Of a DNA stretch of 64,000 nucleotides, positions 25,192 to 34,783 are shown one piece after another. This DNA is from Gammaproteobacteria bacterium. Its GTDB lineage: Bacteria; Pseudomonadota; Gammaproteobacteria; Pseudomonadales; Pseudohongiellaceae. The notes under the pieces are model-generated. The model had not been told where the DNA came from. It did not search any database and saw only the letters and a list, made by a program, of their open reading frames with translations. How positions within the stretch are numbered: the first letter of the stretch is position 1; each line of letters starts with the position of its first letter. Location: positions 1,240,001-1,304,000 of the forward strand of contig JAWKZW010000001.1 in assembly GCA_041395725.1 (NCBI GenBank), written 5' to 3'. The position numbers and the translations under genes are program-made.

Positions 25192-26265
25192 CTACAGGCT
25201 CGCCAGGACCGCGTTCAGGGTTGCGCTGGGGCGCATGGCCGCCGCGCATTTTTTCGGATCCGGCCGGTAGTAGCCGCCGATATCCACAGAAACCCCTTGC
25301 GCACCGTTCAACTCGGCGACGATCTTCTGTTCATTGATCGTGGTGCAACCCCTGAGGAGCGGACCGTAAACAATATAGGAATGGCCCACCACCCAGCCCA
25401 CATCGGATGCTGCCCAGTAGACGTCCCCGGTATCCACGCCGTACACAGCCTGCATACTCCAGTTAAGCGCCACCGCGTGACCGCCGTTGTCCCGCACCAC
25501 ACCTTTGGGTACGCCAGTTGTCCCGGAGGTATAGAGAATGTAGAGAGGATCTGTAGCCAGTAATGGGACACAGTCAACCGGAGAAGCGGCGGCCACCAGT
25601 TCCAGCCAGTCGCTGTCGCGGCCGGGCTTGAGCTCAACAGGGTGCTGCTCCCGTTGTACGATGATCACCTGGGTCGGCTTGTGCGCCGCGATTTCGATGG
25701 CTTCGTCGAGCAGCGGCAGATAGGGAATCACGCGGTTTACTTCGATGCCACAGGAGGCGGTAACGATCAGATCCGGTTGCGCATCGTCAATTCGTACTGC
25801 CAGTTCATTAGCGGCGAAACCACCGAACACCACCGAGTGAATAGCGCCGATACGGGCACAGGCCAGCATGGCAATGGCAGTTTCCGGAATCATGGGCATG
25901 TAGATGATCACCCGGTCACCTTTCGTCACCCCTTTTTCGACCAGGGCCCCGGCGAAGCGCGCCGCCAGGTCCCGCAGCTCACGATAAGTGAATTTTTCGA
26001 CCCGGTTACCGGTGACCGGACTGTCGTAGATCAACGCGGTCTGCTCACCCCGACCGGCTTCCACGTGGCGGTCCAGGGCGTTATAGCAGGTGTTGATTTC
26101 GCCTCCGACAAACCAGCGGCCATGGGGATGCTCGCTGGTATCAAGCACCTTGTCCCAGGGTTTATACCAGCTTAACTCGCTGGCAGCAGCGGCCCAGAAT
26201 TCATCCGGATTGGAAAGGGAACGGGAGTAGGCCTGCTGGTAGCGCCGCTGTGCTTCTGATGCCAT
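25192..26265 (-). pseudogene. Chimeric remnant: prpE 5' part fused in frame to the icd 3' end
   Basis: Created by the tandem duplication. Residues 1-~309 are PrpE (AMP-binding N-domain, including YTSGTTGVPKG); after 'CTTI' the frame continues into the last 49 residues of isocitrate dehydrogenase (NEQKIVAELNGA...VLASL). The junction is at 25336/25337 and both parts stay in frame, so the open frame is 357 residues. It lacks the PrpE hinge, C-domain and catalytic Lys, so it cannot be a synthetase. It keeps the prpE promoter and start, so a protein could be made; function unlikely. Confidence 0.95.
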
Positions 26266-26586
26266 CTTTTATCCTTATTGTTTTTGTTCTTGTTTTTCTT
26301 TTCTTGTGCTTGTTCCTGGATTTATTCCCGGGCTTTTCCTGACGTTTGCAGGGTTGTAGGGCAACCACCGTTCGATGACCCGGCTGCAAGCTGCATGCCA
26401 TGATAAAAGATGCGGTAAGAGCGGGCAATAAAACGCCAGTAGCGGTAAGACTGTTCAGAATACGCCAGTAGCAGCCCGAGGCCGCGCGCAACGGCGTGAG
26501 TGGGAAGGCATCCCTTGATTAAGTACCAAAATGCGCTGGCACCTAAACCCGGGCACCCAGGCACAGGAGCACCCGGGCTTACTTAA

Positions 26587-27045
26587 TCACTCGCGTGCTT
26601 CAAATTCCAGTTCGACGCCTTCCGTCGTGGTGGTCAGAAACAGGTGTTCGTCCCGAAAACTGCTGGTGGTCACGTCCCGCAGGTAAAGACTGAGGTAGTT
26701 GTGCAGAGAGGGCGGCGGGCACAGTGATCGACCCGTGGAGAAAGGTTCAAAGCTCAGAGCCATTCCCTCCTGTTGCCAGGACCCGGTAATCCGGTTGCAA
26801 TCGGAACTGCCTGTCAGGCGGTTTTCGCTGCGAAAATTCAGCACATAGGCAGACGGATCATCCGGCGTAAACACGAAACCGCCCGGCACCACCATACGCA
26901 CCAGTTGCCAGTTGCTGCCTTCCAGGGAAACCGGTTCAACCGTTGTGCCTTGAGCACCTTCCCCCTCCTGTCCGGCGGGCCCACACGCGGCAAGCACTGC
27001 AACCAGACCAACCAATGACAGTTTTTGAATTCTATCCAGTACCAT
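26587..27045 (-). CDS. META-domain lipoprotein, copy 2
   Basis: Identical 152-residue product to the gene at 19413-19871 (lipobox LAAC, META domain). See that entry for domains. Here it is followed by the prpE remnant instead of intact prpE, so any read-through goes into the chimeric frame. Confidence 0.85.
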   Translation of the reverse strand: MVLDRIQKLSLVGLVAVLAACGPAGQEGEGAQGTTVEPVSLEGSNWQLVRMVVPGGFVFTPDDPSAYVLNFRSENRLTGSSDCNRITGSWQQEGMALSFEPFSTGRSLCPPPSLHNYLSLYLRDVTTSSFRDEHLFLTTTTEGVELEFEARE

Positions 27046-27146
27046 AAATCCTGCACTCGTTGCTTGAATAAAGCGTGGCTTTAACCGCAGTGATGCGGGC
27101 GTCTACCCACCCGGGACACCCGGACCACCCGAATCCACCAGTCCTG

Positions 27147-27668
27147 TTATAACAATCGATAATCCGGCGCCATAATGTGCTGGGGATGCTCCATCTGCTC
27201 CAGATAGTAAGAGGGCGGTCTGGCATTCGCGCCAAAGGAAAAATGAAAGCTGCCCTTGATAAGTTTACCTTCTCCGTCCAGCACCGCCCACTCCACAGCG
27301 TAATAGTCCGCCTCATTCAGTTTTGGAAGGTTTTGCATAAAGTGCATACCGGCAACAGGTCGGTAGCGAAAACCGATATCGACAATTTCCTTACCGGATT
27401 CCTTGATGACCAGCTTTACCAGCCGCATGTCGGACTCGAAAGCAAGCATGAGAGAGTCCGGAGCGCCGGCAAGAACTTCATTATCGCCTGGCATGGTGGT
27501 CACAGCCAGGTCGCCAGCCGAAGACATACCGTGCATTTCGTGTTGCGCCATGCTCAGCGGACTGGCCGTCAGGACGAGAAAAAGGAGGGGGATAGCCAGG
27601 ATTTCTCGAAGGAAAGGGCTGGCCCGAAAGATCGAATCGGATAACGCTGTTAGCTTTATCATCTTCAC
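27147..27668 (-). CDS. CopC-like periplasmic copper-binding protein, copy 2
   Basis: Identical to the product of 19973-20494, with the same GTG start and AAGGA site. Two complete copies should raise the dose of the presumed copper chaperone together with the copper enzyme. Confidence 0.8.
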   Translation of the reverse strand: MKMIKLTALSDSIFRASPFLREILAIPLLFLVLTASPLSMAQHEMHGMSSAGDLAVTTMPGDNEVLAGAPDSLMLAFESDMRLVKLVIKESGKEIVDIGFRYRPVAGMHFMQNLPKLNEADYYAVEWAVLDGEGKLIKGSFHFSFGANARPPSYYLEQMEHPQHIMAPDYRLL

Positions 27669-27778
27669 TCGCTTGTCCTTAATTGAATCCAGTTGAATCT
27701 GAATTTTCAGCACCCGGGTTGTCGATAGCTGTGGCCTCCCGGGAGCGCTAAAACAGATTTCTTATGTTGCAGAGATGA

Positions 27779-27812
27779 AAAACCAGGGAAAGAACGCTCT
27801 TCCCCTGGTTTT
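27779..27812 (-). terminator. Terminator after the YEGW gene, copy 2
   Basis: Same AAAACCAGGG / CCCTGGTTTT hairpin as 20605-20638. Confidence 0.85.
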
Positions 27813-27836
27813 GTGTGGATCGGACCTGTGAACCTT

Positions 27837-28856
27837 TTAAGGCGTCACAGTGACTGTTACATACCGGTCAGTATACAGACCGCCATCGTCCGCCCGACCC
27901 CAAAGCAGGTAAGTACCCGGCTCATCAAATGTAACCGCTACATCAACAACCCCGTCTTCTGGAAGCTTGGGTGGGATCCACAACCAGGACCACGGCGAGT
28001 TGGCGGAAGGACGGGTATCCTCCCAGGGCTTAACCTGGGGCGGATCGAAATGAACCAGTTCCTGAACCGGTTGCCCGGTTTCAGGCGCCCGATAGACATT
28101 CCAGGACAGGTACAGACCATTGTTCTTGGCCACTGTCGGCTTCGGCGGAAGCATCATCATCATGCGATTGCGCACGATTTCCGGCGTTGCGAAAGCTGCC
28201 GCTGCACCACCAAGTAAGCGAATGCGTCGCATGGGGTCGAATGGCAGAGGCATACCGTCGTCAGTAACGCGGGTCTGGATGGTTACCGGCTCTCCGACCC
28301 GGGTAGTGCGAAACTCGTCTCCGATCAACTCAACCTGAGGAGGAATATTAGCCCGGGTTTCTTCATCGGAGGTACCAGCACCCAGTGCTCCGGTTTCCGA
28401 CATGATAATGATGTTGTCGATCTTGTAATCTGCTCTGAGGGTACCATACGCCCGGCGAGTAACCCCATTGGGTGAGGTGACCTCCCAGACCAGTTCATCG
28501 TCGTCACCAAAGTCTTCCGGCAGGACCACATCGAAGGTGAAACGGTTACGGCGGGGCAGAAAATGGGTTGGCTGACCACGGTCTGCATCACCCGGTGAAA
28601 AAAAGTTGTTCTCCCCTACTGGAATATCCAGTTCCTCTTCCCAGTTGTGGTTAAAGTAACCGAATGTCATCGTGATGGTACCATCATCGCTGGGACGCCA
28701 TCCCTCGTAAGCCACTTCGGTGTGTTGACCGCTGCGGTAGGATTGTTCAGCGTATTCGAACTCCCCCTGCGCGACCGCCGCACCAGAAATCAGTAACAGG
28801 CTGCCGGTGCATAACGCAAGGAAGGTTTTAAACAAGTCATTGAGCATCAGGTTCAT
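27837..28856 (-). CDS. Exported 'YEGW' protein, copy 2
   Basis: Identical 339-residue product to that of 20663-21682. Follows the second cytochrome/copper gene with the same spacing and hairpin. Confidence 0.75.
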   Translation of the reverse strand: MNLMLNDLFKTFLALCTGSLLLISGAAVAQGEFEYAEQSYRSGQHTEVAYEGWRPSDDGTITMTFGYFNHNWEEELDIPVGENNFFSPGDADRGQPTHFLPRRNRFTFDVVLPEDFGDDDELVWEVTSPNGVTRRAYGTLRADYKIDNIIIMSETGALGAGTSDEETRANIPPQVELIGDEFRTTRVGEPVTIQTRVTDDGMPLPFDPMRRIRLLGGAAAAFATPEIVRNRMMMMLPPKPTVAKNNGLYLSWNVYRAPETGQPVQELVHFDPPQVKPWEDTRPSANSPWSWLWIPPKLPEDGVVDVAVTFDEPGTYLLWGRADDGGLYTDRYVTVTVTP

Positions 28857-28926
28857 AGCTAACTTCTCGACCTTATCAGGAACGTATTGATCTAATTTGA
28901 TTTACTTCGATTTACTTCGACAATAG

Positions 28927-28949
28927 GCGGAGCCCGTTGCGGGCTCCGC
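28927..28949 (-). promoter_or_regulatory. Intercistronic hairpin, copy 2
   Basis: Same 10-bp GCGGAGCCCG stem as at 21753-21775. Confidence 0.55.
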
Positions 28950-29005
28950 TTTACAGCTTCTGTCTGCCAGGTCAATGAGGCAAGACCTGACCAGCATGCG
29001 GCCGG

Positions 29006-30448
29006 TCAGAGTCCGGCTACATCATCCTCCAGCTCTTCGCTGGCGCTACTGGTTCCCTCTTCTATAGGCCAAACCAGTGGAGTTAGACACAGCGGGCAGC
29101 CGATCACGTGGTCGTTAGGACCAAGGTTCCGTTCCTGCCGACGCTTTTCCATCTCTTCCATGAACTGTTCGTCAGTCATGGTCACCCGGATACCCAGGTC
29201 GATGAACATATTGGTTACGGAACGGTTACCGGAACCCTGCCAGTTGCGCGGATCCGGCACGTTCGGGTTTTCTTCGGTATTGTTGAAGTAACCGGTTATG
29301 TGCAGGATGGTGCCTTTGGGCAGCAGTGGCGTGTAGTCGTCAGCGAAAGGATAGCCGCGCACCCAGTTATGGTCGTAGCCAACGCAGGACAGAGTCTCTA
29401 CGGAGTAACCCCAGATGGCCTGCAGACACATACGCTCGCCGGGAGCATGCAGGTGAGGCTCAAAGGTGATGACCTTGGTGTGTTCGGTCAGAACCTGGTA
29501 AGCGTGCAACTCCTGTCCTTTGGCATCACCTTCGACACTGATGTCGACGCCGTTACCCAGGATACTGATGTTGCTCTTGTACTTAGGCTCGTAGTCTTCG
29601 GGATGGAAGGTGAAGCCGATTTCCAGGTGGCCCGTCGTATCGAGGCCGTTGGAGTGCATGTGCACTGAATCGGTGAAGAACGCCGAATTGGCTTTCAGCA
29701 TCGGACCGGCATCAGGATCGAATACGTCGCCGTTACGACCCACTTCGTGGACCGGCCAGGAAACTGATTCACCGGGGATAACGCGACCGTCTTCATCGAG
29801 TTTCTCGGTGCGCCAGATCATATGGTGGAAAATGTACCGGCCGCCGACCGTGCTGGCTGCGTTCTGGCCACTGACATCAACGTTGTTGACCTCGATGATT
29901 TCGACAGACTTCACGTAGCGGTCTTCGGTCATACCGGTAGGAACACTTTGCAGCTCGCCCCACCAGTCGGGACGGCCACCTTCCATGAAGAAATCCTCGG
30001 TGCTGACCACCAGGTCAGGCTCACCCAGTTTCCACTTGAGAGAATCGTCAAATACCAGGGGCTCAGGGGCGTCAGCTTCGTCTCCCCTGGCAGCGCCAGT
30101 GCGCGCCCAGGTTGAGATGGCAGCCAGTTCCTCGTCACTCAGTGAGGGATCGCTTTTGAACTCCTGAATACCGACATTTTTCTCTACGTACCACGGTGGC
30201 ATGGCGCCAGCGCGATCACGCAGGGAAGTCTTGTACTCAATCAGGCCGGCGAAGGGCGCCACCTGCTCGTAAGTCACCAGAGGCATGGGAGCCACACCAC
30301 CTTCGCGGTGACAGGTCTGACAGCTGCGCTGCAGTATGGGCTCTATGTCGCGGTGGAAAGTAACGTCCTGCGCCATGGCGGCGGGCGCCAGGAAGGCACC
30401 GGAAAACGCTACCAGTAAACTTTTTCTAACTAACGATGAAATTTGCAC
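29006..30448 (-). CDS. Exported cytochrome c / copper type II monooxygenase-like fusion, copy 2
   Basis: Identical 480-residue product to that of 21832-23274 (CQTCH, HH, HMH, PHLH, C-terminal CPLC). Its complete upstream region including the repeat tract is also duplicated, so both copies are probably expressed and under the same regulator. Confidence 0.8.
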   Translation of the reverse strand: MQISSLVRKSLLVAFSGAFLAPAAMAQDVTFHRDIEPILQRSCQTCHREGGVAPMPLVTYEQVAPFAGLIEYKTSLRDRAGAMPPWYVEKNVGIQEFKSDPSLSDEELAAISTWARTGAARGDEADAPEPLVFDDSLKWKLGEPDLVVSTEDFFMEGGRPDWWGELQSVPTGMTEDRYVKSVEIIEVNNVDVSGQNAASTVGGRYIFHHMIWRTEKLDEDGRVIPGESVSWPVHEVGRNGDVFDPDAGPMLKANSAFFTDSVHMHSNGLDTTGHLEIGFTFHPEDYEPKYKSNISILGNGVDISVEGDAKGQELHAYQVLTEHTKVITFEPHLHAPGERMCLQAIWGYSVETLSCVGYDHNWVRGYPFADDYTPLLPKGTILHITGYFNNTEENPNVPDPRNWQGSGNRSVTNMFIDLGIRVTMTDEQFMEEMEKRRQERNLGPNDHVIGCPLCLTPLVWPIEEGTSSASEELEDDVAGL

Positions 30449-31126
30449 AAAAATCTCCTCTTTCTGCAGGGTCCAAACTCTTCTCCCGGTCCTGGGAGCT
30501 CACTATTGCCCGACTCGAGATCACCTTAGCACGTGCGGTTGGTTTTCTATCAACCGATCTCTCAACCAATCTGGCAATTTACCTATCTATCAATCTATCT
30601 ATAAATCTATCTATAAATCTATCAATCTATCGATCAATCCTATCCGTATCCATCAATCTATCTTCGACAAACCGCTGTAACCGGCTTTGGCTTACTCGCG
30701 GTCCCGGCCCAGCAACCTGGCCTGGGGAATTGTACCCAGACCCAGAATTCCAAGCGGCATTAAAGCCATTCTAACAACAAATTTCTTCCTGAAAACTTGC
30801 AAAAACTGAGTGATTTCTTATCAAATCTTCCCAGTCTCTGCGCCAGGCTTCTTCATTCCTCTCTTTTCAATACAAAAACAAAGAGTTAGCTGCACCTTCG
30901 ACAAATGCAATTTAATCCGGCTCGAACAGTATTAAGCAGGAAAACTTGTTTTTTGCAGCTCCCAAGGGGCAAAATCAGCCTGATTTCAATAATCAGTTAC
31001 CAATAACATACTCCTAAACACTGCCAGATAGAAGCCATGGCCCGGTGAAGTTGGCATGCAGGAAGGTCGAGCCGCTACTCCTGTCCGATTATCCTGTCCT
31101 CCTGTCGTCGTTCCCAGGGAAATGCT
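30449..31126. other. Divergent regulatory region, copy 2
   Basis: Repeat of 23275-23952; no gene seen. Confidence 0.6.
30583..30666. repeat. 4/8-bp tandem repeat tract, copy 2
   Basis: Same ATCTATCA/ATCTATAA tract as 23409-23492 with no change in unit number, consistent with a recent duplication. Confidence 0.85.
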
Positions 31127-32224
31127 ATGGAAAACCTAAACTCTCTTCTGGCTGGCCTGGCTATCTCCCAGCTGGTTTTCCTGGCCAGTTTCATTGTGTT
31201 TAATTTCCGCCATAATCATCTGGCGAAGCTGCTGGTAGGCTTCACCCTGTGCCTTGCCGGCTTTCTGGCCGGCGGTATACCAGTAATCGCCGCCAGCCCG
31301 CTGGTGGACCTGGTGCTTGGGAGTCTGGCGATACTGACCCCGGCCATGCTGTGGCTGTTTGCCCTGGCCTTTTTCAAGGATGAGCTGCGTGTGCCTGCCT
31401 ACGGGATCGGGCTGATCCTTGCCTATTTTTCACTCAGGACAGTCAATGCCACGCTGACTTTTCTTGGTTACCAGACTGGCCAGCCAGGCTACTACCTGGG
31501 TTACCTGGTGCCCCTGCTCGTCATGTTCGGTATGAGCATCCATGTGGTTTATCTGGGGTTCGAGGGGCGCCCGGCCGACCTGTTCGAAGAGCGGCGCCGC
31601 TTAAGACTGCCGTTTGTAATCAGCATGGGGGTCGTGGTGCTGTTCACCCTGACCTTCAGCGCGCTGTCCCCCTTGATACAACAGGTTCTGTCGCCTGAGG
31701 GCAGTCTATTATTCGTCCAGACCGTGACTCTGGTGATTTACGGTTGCCTGTTCCTCTGGGCTCTGGTCCTGAACCTGGCGATGTTCCGCTTCAATACCGA
31801 TGCGGAACGCCTGCTGCAGAATCCCACCCCGATTGACCTGGAGCACACACACGAACACCGGGAGGCCCGGCCACCGGAACAGGAACAGAAGTTAATGAAG
31901 AAGATCAGCGCCGCCATGGATGAACGCAAACTCTATAGAGAGCGCGGCGTCACCATCGCCAGACTGGCCTCCGAGCTGCCGGCAACCGAGCAACGACTGC
32001 GAACCACGATCAACCAGACACTGGGATTCCGCAACTTCAATCAGTTTCTTAATCACTATCGGATCCGGGAAGCCGCCCGCCTGCTGAAGAATTCCGATGA
32101 GCCGATCGCCAATATCGCCATGGAAGTCGGCTATAACTCGCTGTCCGCCTTCAACAAGGCGTTCAAGGAAATTCATCGGAAGACGCCGAGGGAATTCCGG
32201 GCCCAGTCGAAGCTGCCAGACTAG
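31127..32224 (+). CDS. Membrane-anchored AraC-family regulator, copy 2
   Basis: Identical 365-residue product to that of 23953-25050. This copy is convergent with the intact icd gene, the presumed ancestral arrangement. Confidence 0.85.
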   Translation: MENLNSLLAGLAISQLVFLASFIVFNFRHNHLAKLLVGFTLCLAGFLAGGIPVIAASPLVDLVLGSLAILTPAMLWLFALAFFKDELRVPAYGIGLILAYFSLRTVNATLTFLGYQTGQPGYYLGYLVPLLVMFGMSIHVVYLGFEGRPADLFEERRRLRLPFVISMGVVVLFTLTFSALSPLIQQVLSPEGSLLFVQTVTLVIYGCLFLWALVLNLAMFRFNTDAERLLQNPTPIDLEHTHEHREARPPEQEQKLMKKISAAMDERKLYRERGVTIARLASELPATEQRLRTTINQTLGFRNFNQFLNHYRIREAARLLKNSDEPIANIAMEVGYNSLSAFNKAFKEIHRKTPREFRAQSKLPD

Positions 32225-32243
32225 TCTGGCAGCTTCGACTGGG
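32202..32243. repeat. 42-bp perfect palindrome over the regulator's stop codon, copy 2
   Basis: Same palindrome as 25028-25069, between the regulator and intact icd. Confidence 0.85.
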
Positions 32244-32365
32244 AAAGTTTCCCTGCCTGTCCGGCCTTTTTTCTACCAGGCTACCAGGCTATCAGGCACT
32301 ACTATCTGTTGGCCGTCAGTTCCCTGCTAAAGGGCTGCTGCTCTGATACTGACTGCCGGTATCCA

Positions 32366-34594
32366 CTACAGGCTCGCCAGGACCGCGTTCAGGGTTGCGC
32401 TGGGGCGCATGGCCGCCGCGCATTTTTTCGGATCCGGCCGGTAGTAGCCGCCGATATCCACAGAAACCCCTTGCGCACCGTTCAACTCGGCGACGATCTT
32501 CTGTTCATTGTCGGCCAGGGTTTTCGCCATCGCGGCAAACCGCTGCGCCAGCTCCGCATCCTCGCCCTGGTCGGCCAGCGCCTGAGCCCAGTAGAGTGCC
32601 AGATAAAAATGGCTGCCGCGATTGTCCAGCTCCTTAACCTTCCGGGACGGTGACTTATTATTGTAGAGAAACTGCTCGGTAGCCTTGTCCAGCGCGTTGG
32701 CCAGCACCTGCGCCCGCCCGTTGCCGGTGGCGATGGCAAAATGTTCCAGGGAGGCGGCCAGGGCCAGAAATTCACCCAGGGAATCCCAGCGCAGGTGATT
32801 TTCCTTGACGAACTGCTGCACGTGTTTGGGGGCTGAACCACCAGCTCCGGTTTCGAACAGGCCGCCACCATTCATCAGGGGCACCACAGAAAGCATTTTG
32901 GCGCTGGTGCCAAGTTCCAGAATCGGGAACAGGTCGGTCAGGTAATCCCGCAGCACGTTGCCGGTCACGGAAATAGTGTCCTTGCCATCCCTGGTGCGCT
33001 CCAGGGAATACTGCATGGCGTCGACCGGCGCCATGATCTTGATTTCCAGGCCTTCCGTGTCGTGCTCCGGCAGGTAGCTGTTAACCTTTTCGATCAACTG
33101 GGCGTCATGGCCGCGCTGCGCATCAAGCCAGAACACTGCCGGCACGCCCGTGGCACGAGCCCTGTTGACCGCCAGCTTCACCCAGTCCCGGATCGGCGCG
33201 TCCTTGGTCTGGCACATGCGCCAGATATCACCTTTCTGCACCCTGTGTTCCAGCAGGGTGTTGCCGGCGGCGTCCACCACGGCGACCGACCCGCTGGCCG
33301 GCAGGTGAAAAGTCTTGTCGTGAGAACCGTACTCCTCAGCCTTCTGAGCCATCAAGCCGACATTGGGAACACTGCCCATGGTTGTTGGGTCAAAAGCGCC
33401 GTTCTGTTTACAAAATTCAACAACCTGCTGGTAAATGCCGGCATAGCTGCGATCCGGGATAACCGCCTTGGTATCGTGCAGAGCGCCGTCAGGCCCCCAC
33501 ATCTGGCCGGAAGAGCGGATCATGGCCGGCATTGACGCATCGATAATGATGTCACTGGGGACATGCAGGTTGGTGATGCCGCGATCCGAATCCACCATCG
33601 CCATGGCAGGCCGGTCCTGATAGACCGCTTCCAGATCGGCCTTGATAGCTGCCTGCTGCGCTTCCGGCAGACTGGCAATCTTGGCGTACACATCACCGAC
33701 ACCGTTGTTGGCATCCACACCCAGCTCATCGAACAGATCATGGTATTTCGCGAACACATCCCGGTAATACACCTTGACTGCCTGACCGAAGATGATTGGA
33801 TCAGACACCTTCATCATGGTGGCCTTCATGTGCAGGGAAAACAGCACACCCTGTTGTTTCGCACTGTCAATCTGCTGGGCCAGGAATTCCTGCAGCGCCT
33901 GCTGACTCATGACTGACGCATCAATCACTTCGCCCGCCTGCAGGGCCAGATTGCTTTTCAGAATGGACTGCTGACCATCGTCGGCGGTGAACTGGATCTT
34001 GACTTCAGTGGCGGCGGGCACGGTCACCGAACGCTCGCTGCCGTAAAAGTCACCGGACTCCATGTGCGCCACATGGCTTTTGGAGTCTTTCGACCAGGCA
34101 CCCATGGAATGCGGGTTCTTGCGGGCATAGGCCTTGACCGACGGCGGCGCCCGGCGGTCGGAATTACCTTCCCTCAGCACCGGGTTGACCGCGCTGCCCT
34201 TGATACGGTCATAACGGACCTGAATATCCCTTTCCTCGTCCGTCTGCGGCTCGGCCGGATAGTCCGGCAGTCTGTACCCCTGCTCCTGTAACTCCTTGAT
34301 GGCGGCTTTCAACTGCGGAATGGAGGCGCTGATATTGGGCAGCTTTATGATGTTGGCCTGCGGGTCCTGGGTCATTTCGCCCAATTCGGCCAGCGCGTCG
34401 GCAATGCGTTGATCCTCATCCAGGTACTCCGGGAAGCTGGCGATAATGCGGCCGGACAATGAAATATCGCGGGTTTCCACGTTGACGTCAGACACACCGG
34501 CGAATGCCTCGATAATCGGCAGAAGAGAATAGGTTGCCAGGGCTGGCGCTTCGTCGGTCTCAGTGTAAATTATTGCTGGTTTCTGGTCTGACAT
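32366..34594 (-). CDS. icd: Isocitrate dehydrogenase, monomeric NADP type
   Basis: 742 residues from ATG 34594, with AGGAAG upstream; the longer frame from 34624 is less likely. The length and 'ANIIKLPNISASIPQLKAAIKELQ', 'GSAVNPVLREGNSDRRAPPSVKAYARKNPHSMG', 'DSDRGITNLHVPSDIIIDASMPAMIR' and 'GTSAKMLSVVPLMNGGGLFETGAGGSAPKHVQQF' are characteristic of the ~80-kDa monomeric enzyme of the TCA cycle. It decarboxylates isocitrate to 2-oxoglutarate, making NADPH. Only intact copy; its last 49 codons are repeated in the chimera at 25192-25336. Confidence 0.97.
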   Translation of the reverse strand: MSDQKPAIIYTETDEAPALATYSLLPIIEAFAGVSDVNVETRDISLSGRIIASFPEYLDEDQRIADALAELGEMTQDPQANIIKLPNISASIPQLKAAIKELQEQGYRLPDYPAEPQTDEERDIQVRYDRIKGSAVNPVLREGNSDRRAPPSVKAYARKNPHSMGAWSKDSKSHVAHMESGDFYGSERSVTVPAATEVKIQFTADDGQQSILKSNLALQAGEVIDASVMSQQALQEFLAQQIDSAKQQGVLFSLHMKATMMKVSDPIIFGQAVKVYYRDVFAKYHDLFDELGVDANNGVGDVYAKIASLPEAQQAAIKADLEAVYQDRPAMAMVDSDRGITNLHVPSDIIIDASMPAMIRSSGQMWGPDGALHDTKAVIPDRSYAGIYQQVVEFCKQNGAFDPTTMGSVPNVGLMAQKAEEYGSHDKTFHLPASGSVAVVDAAGNTLLEHRVQKGDIWRMCQTKDAPIRDWVKLAVNRARATGVPAVFWLDAQRGHDAQLIEKVNSYLPEHDTEGLEIKIMAPVDAMQYSLERTRDGKDTISVTGNVLRDYLTDLFPILELGTSAKMLSVVPLMNGGGLFETGAGGSAPKHVQQFVKENHLRWDSLGEFLALAASLEHFAIATGNGRAQVLANALDKATEQFLYNNKSPSRKVKELDNRGSHFYLALYWAQALADQGEDAELAQRFAAMAKTLADNEQKIVAELNGAQGVSVDIGGYYRPDPKKCAAAMRPSATLNAVLASL

Positions 34595-34783
34595 TATGCT
34601 TCCTGTATGCTGGTTGCTGAACATGGCCGAGTGGCGGGCTGTGGGCCCGTATAACCCGTGTTTGCTGCTGTGCCGGCCTGCCGGGGTGGCGTATTATAGC
34701 CCATTCCTCAGCAGCAGTTACAATCCGGCCGCCGGACCGGTGCAGCAGGTATCCGGTATCCGGGATAAAGAGGAGGCCACGGT

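Larger units (their letters stand above)
18163..25336. repeat. Tandem duplication, copy 1 (7174 bp)
   Basis: Repeated directly at 25337-32510. The left end lies inside prpE, the right end inside the 3' part of icd. Outside prpE I found no difference between copies in the stretches I compared and the encoded proteins are identical; inside prpE there are 26 substitutions (18189-18791). The junction at 25336/25337 joins icd to prpE with at most 1 bp of shared sequence. No IS or other repeat is at the breakpoints. Confidence 0.97.
25337..32510. repeat. Tandem duplication, copy 2 (7174 bp)
   Basis: Direct repeat of 18163-25336. It starts within the truncated prpE and ends inside the intact icd. 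It carries second complete copies of the META lipoprotein, CopC-like protein, YEGW protein, cytochrome/monooxygenase and AraC-type regulator. Confidence 0.97.

Noticed and set aside
25300..25360. IS- or transposon-mediated origin of the tandem duplication
   Set aside because: No transposase, terminal repeat or long homology at the junction; shared sequence is at most 1 bp.
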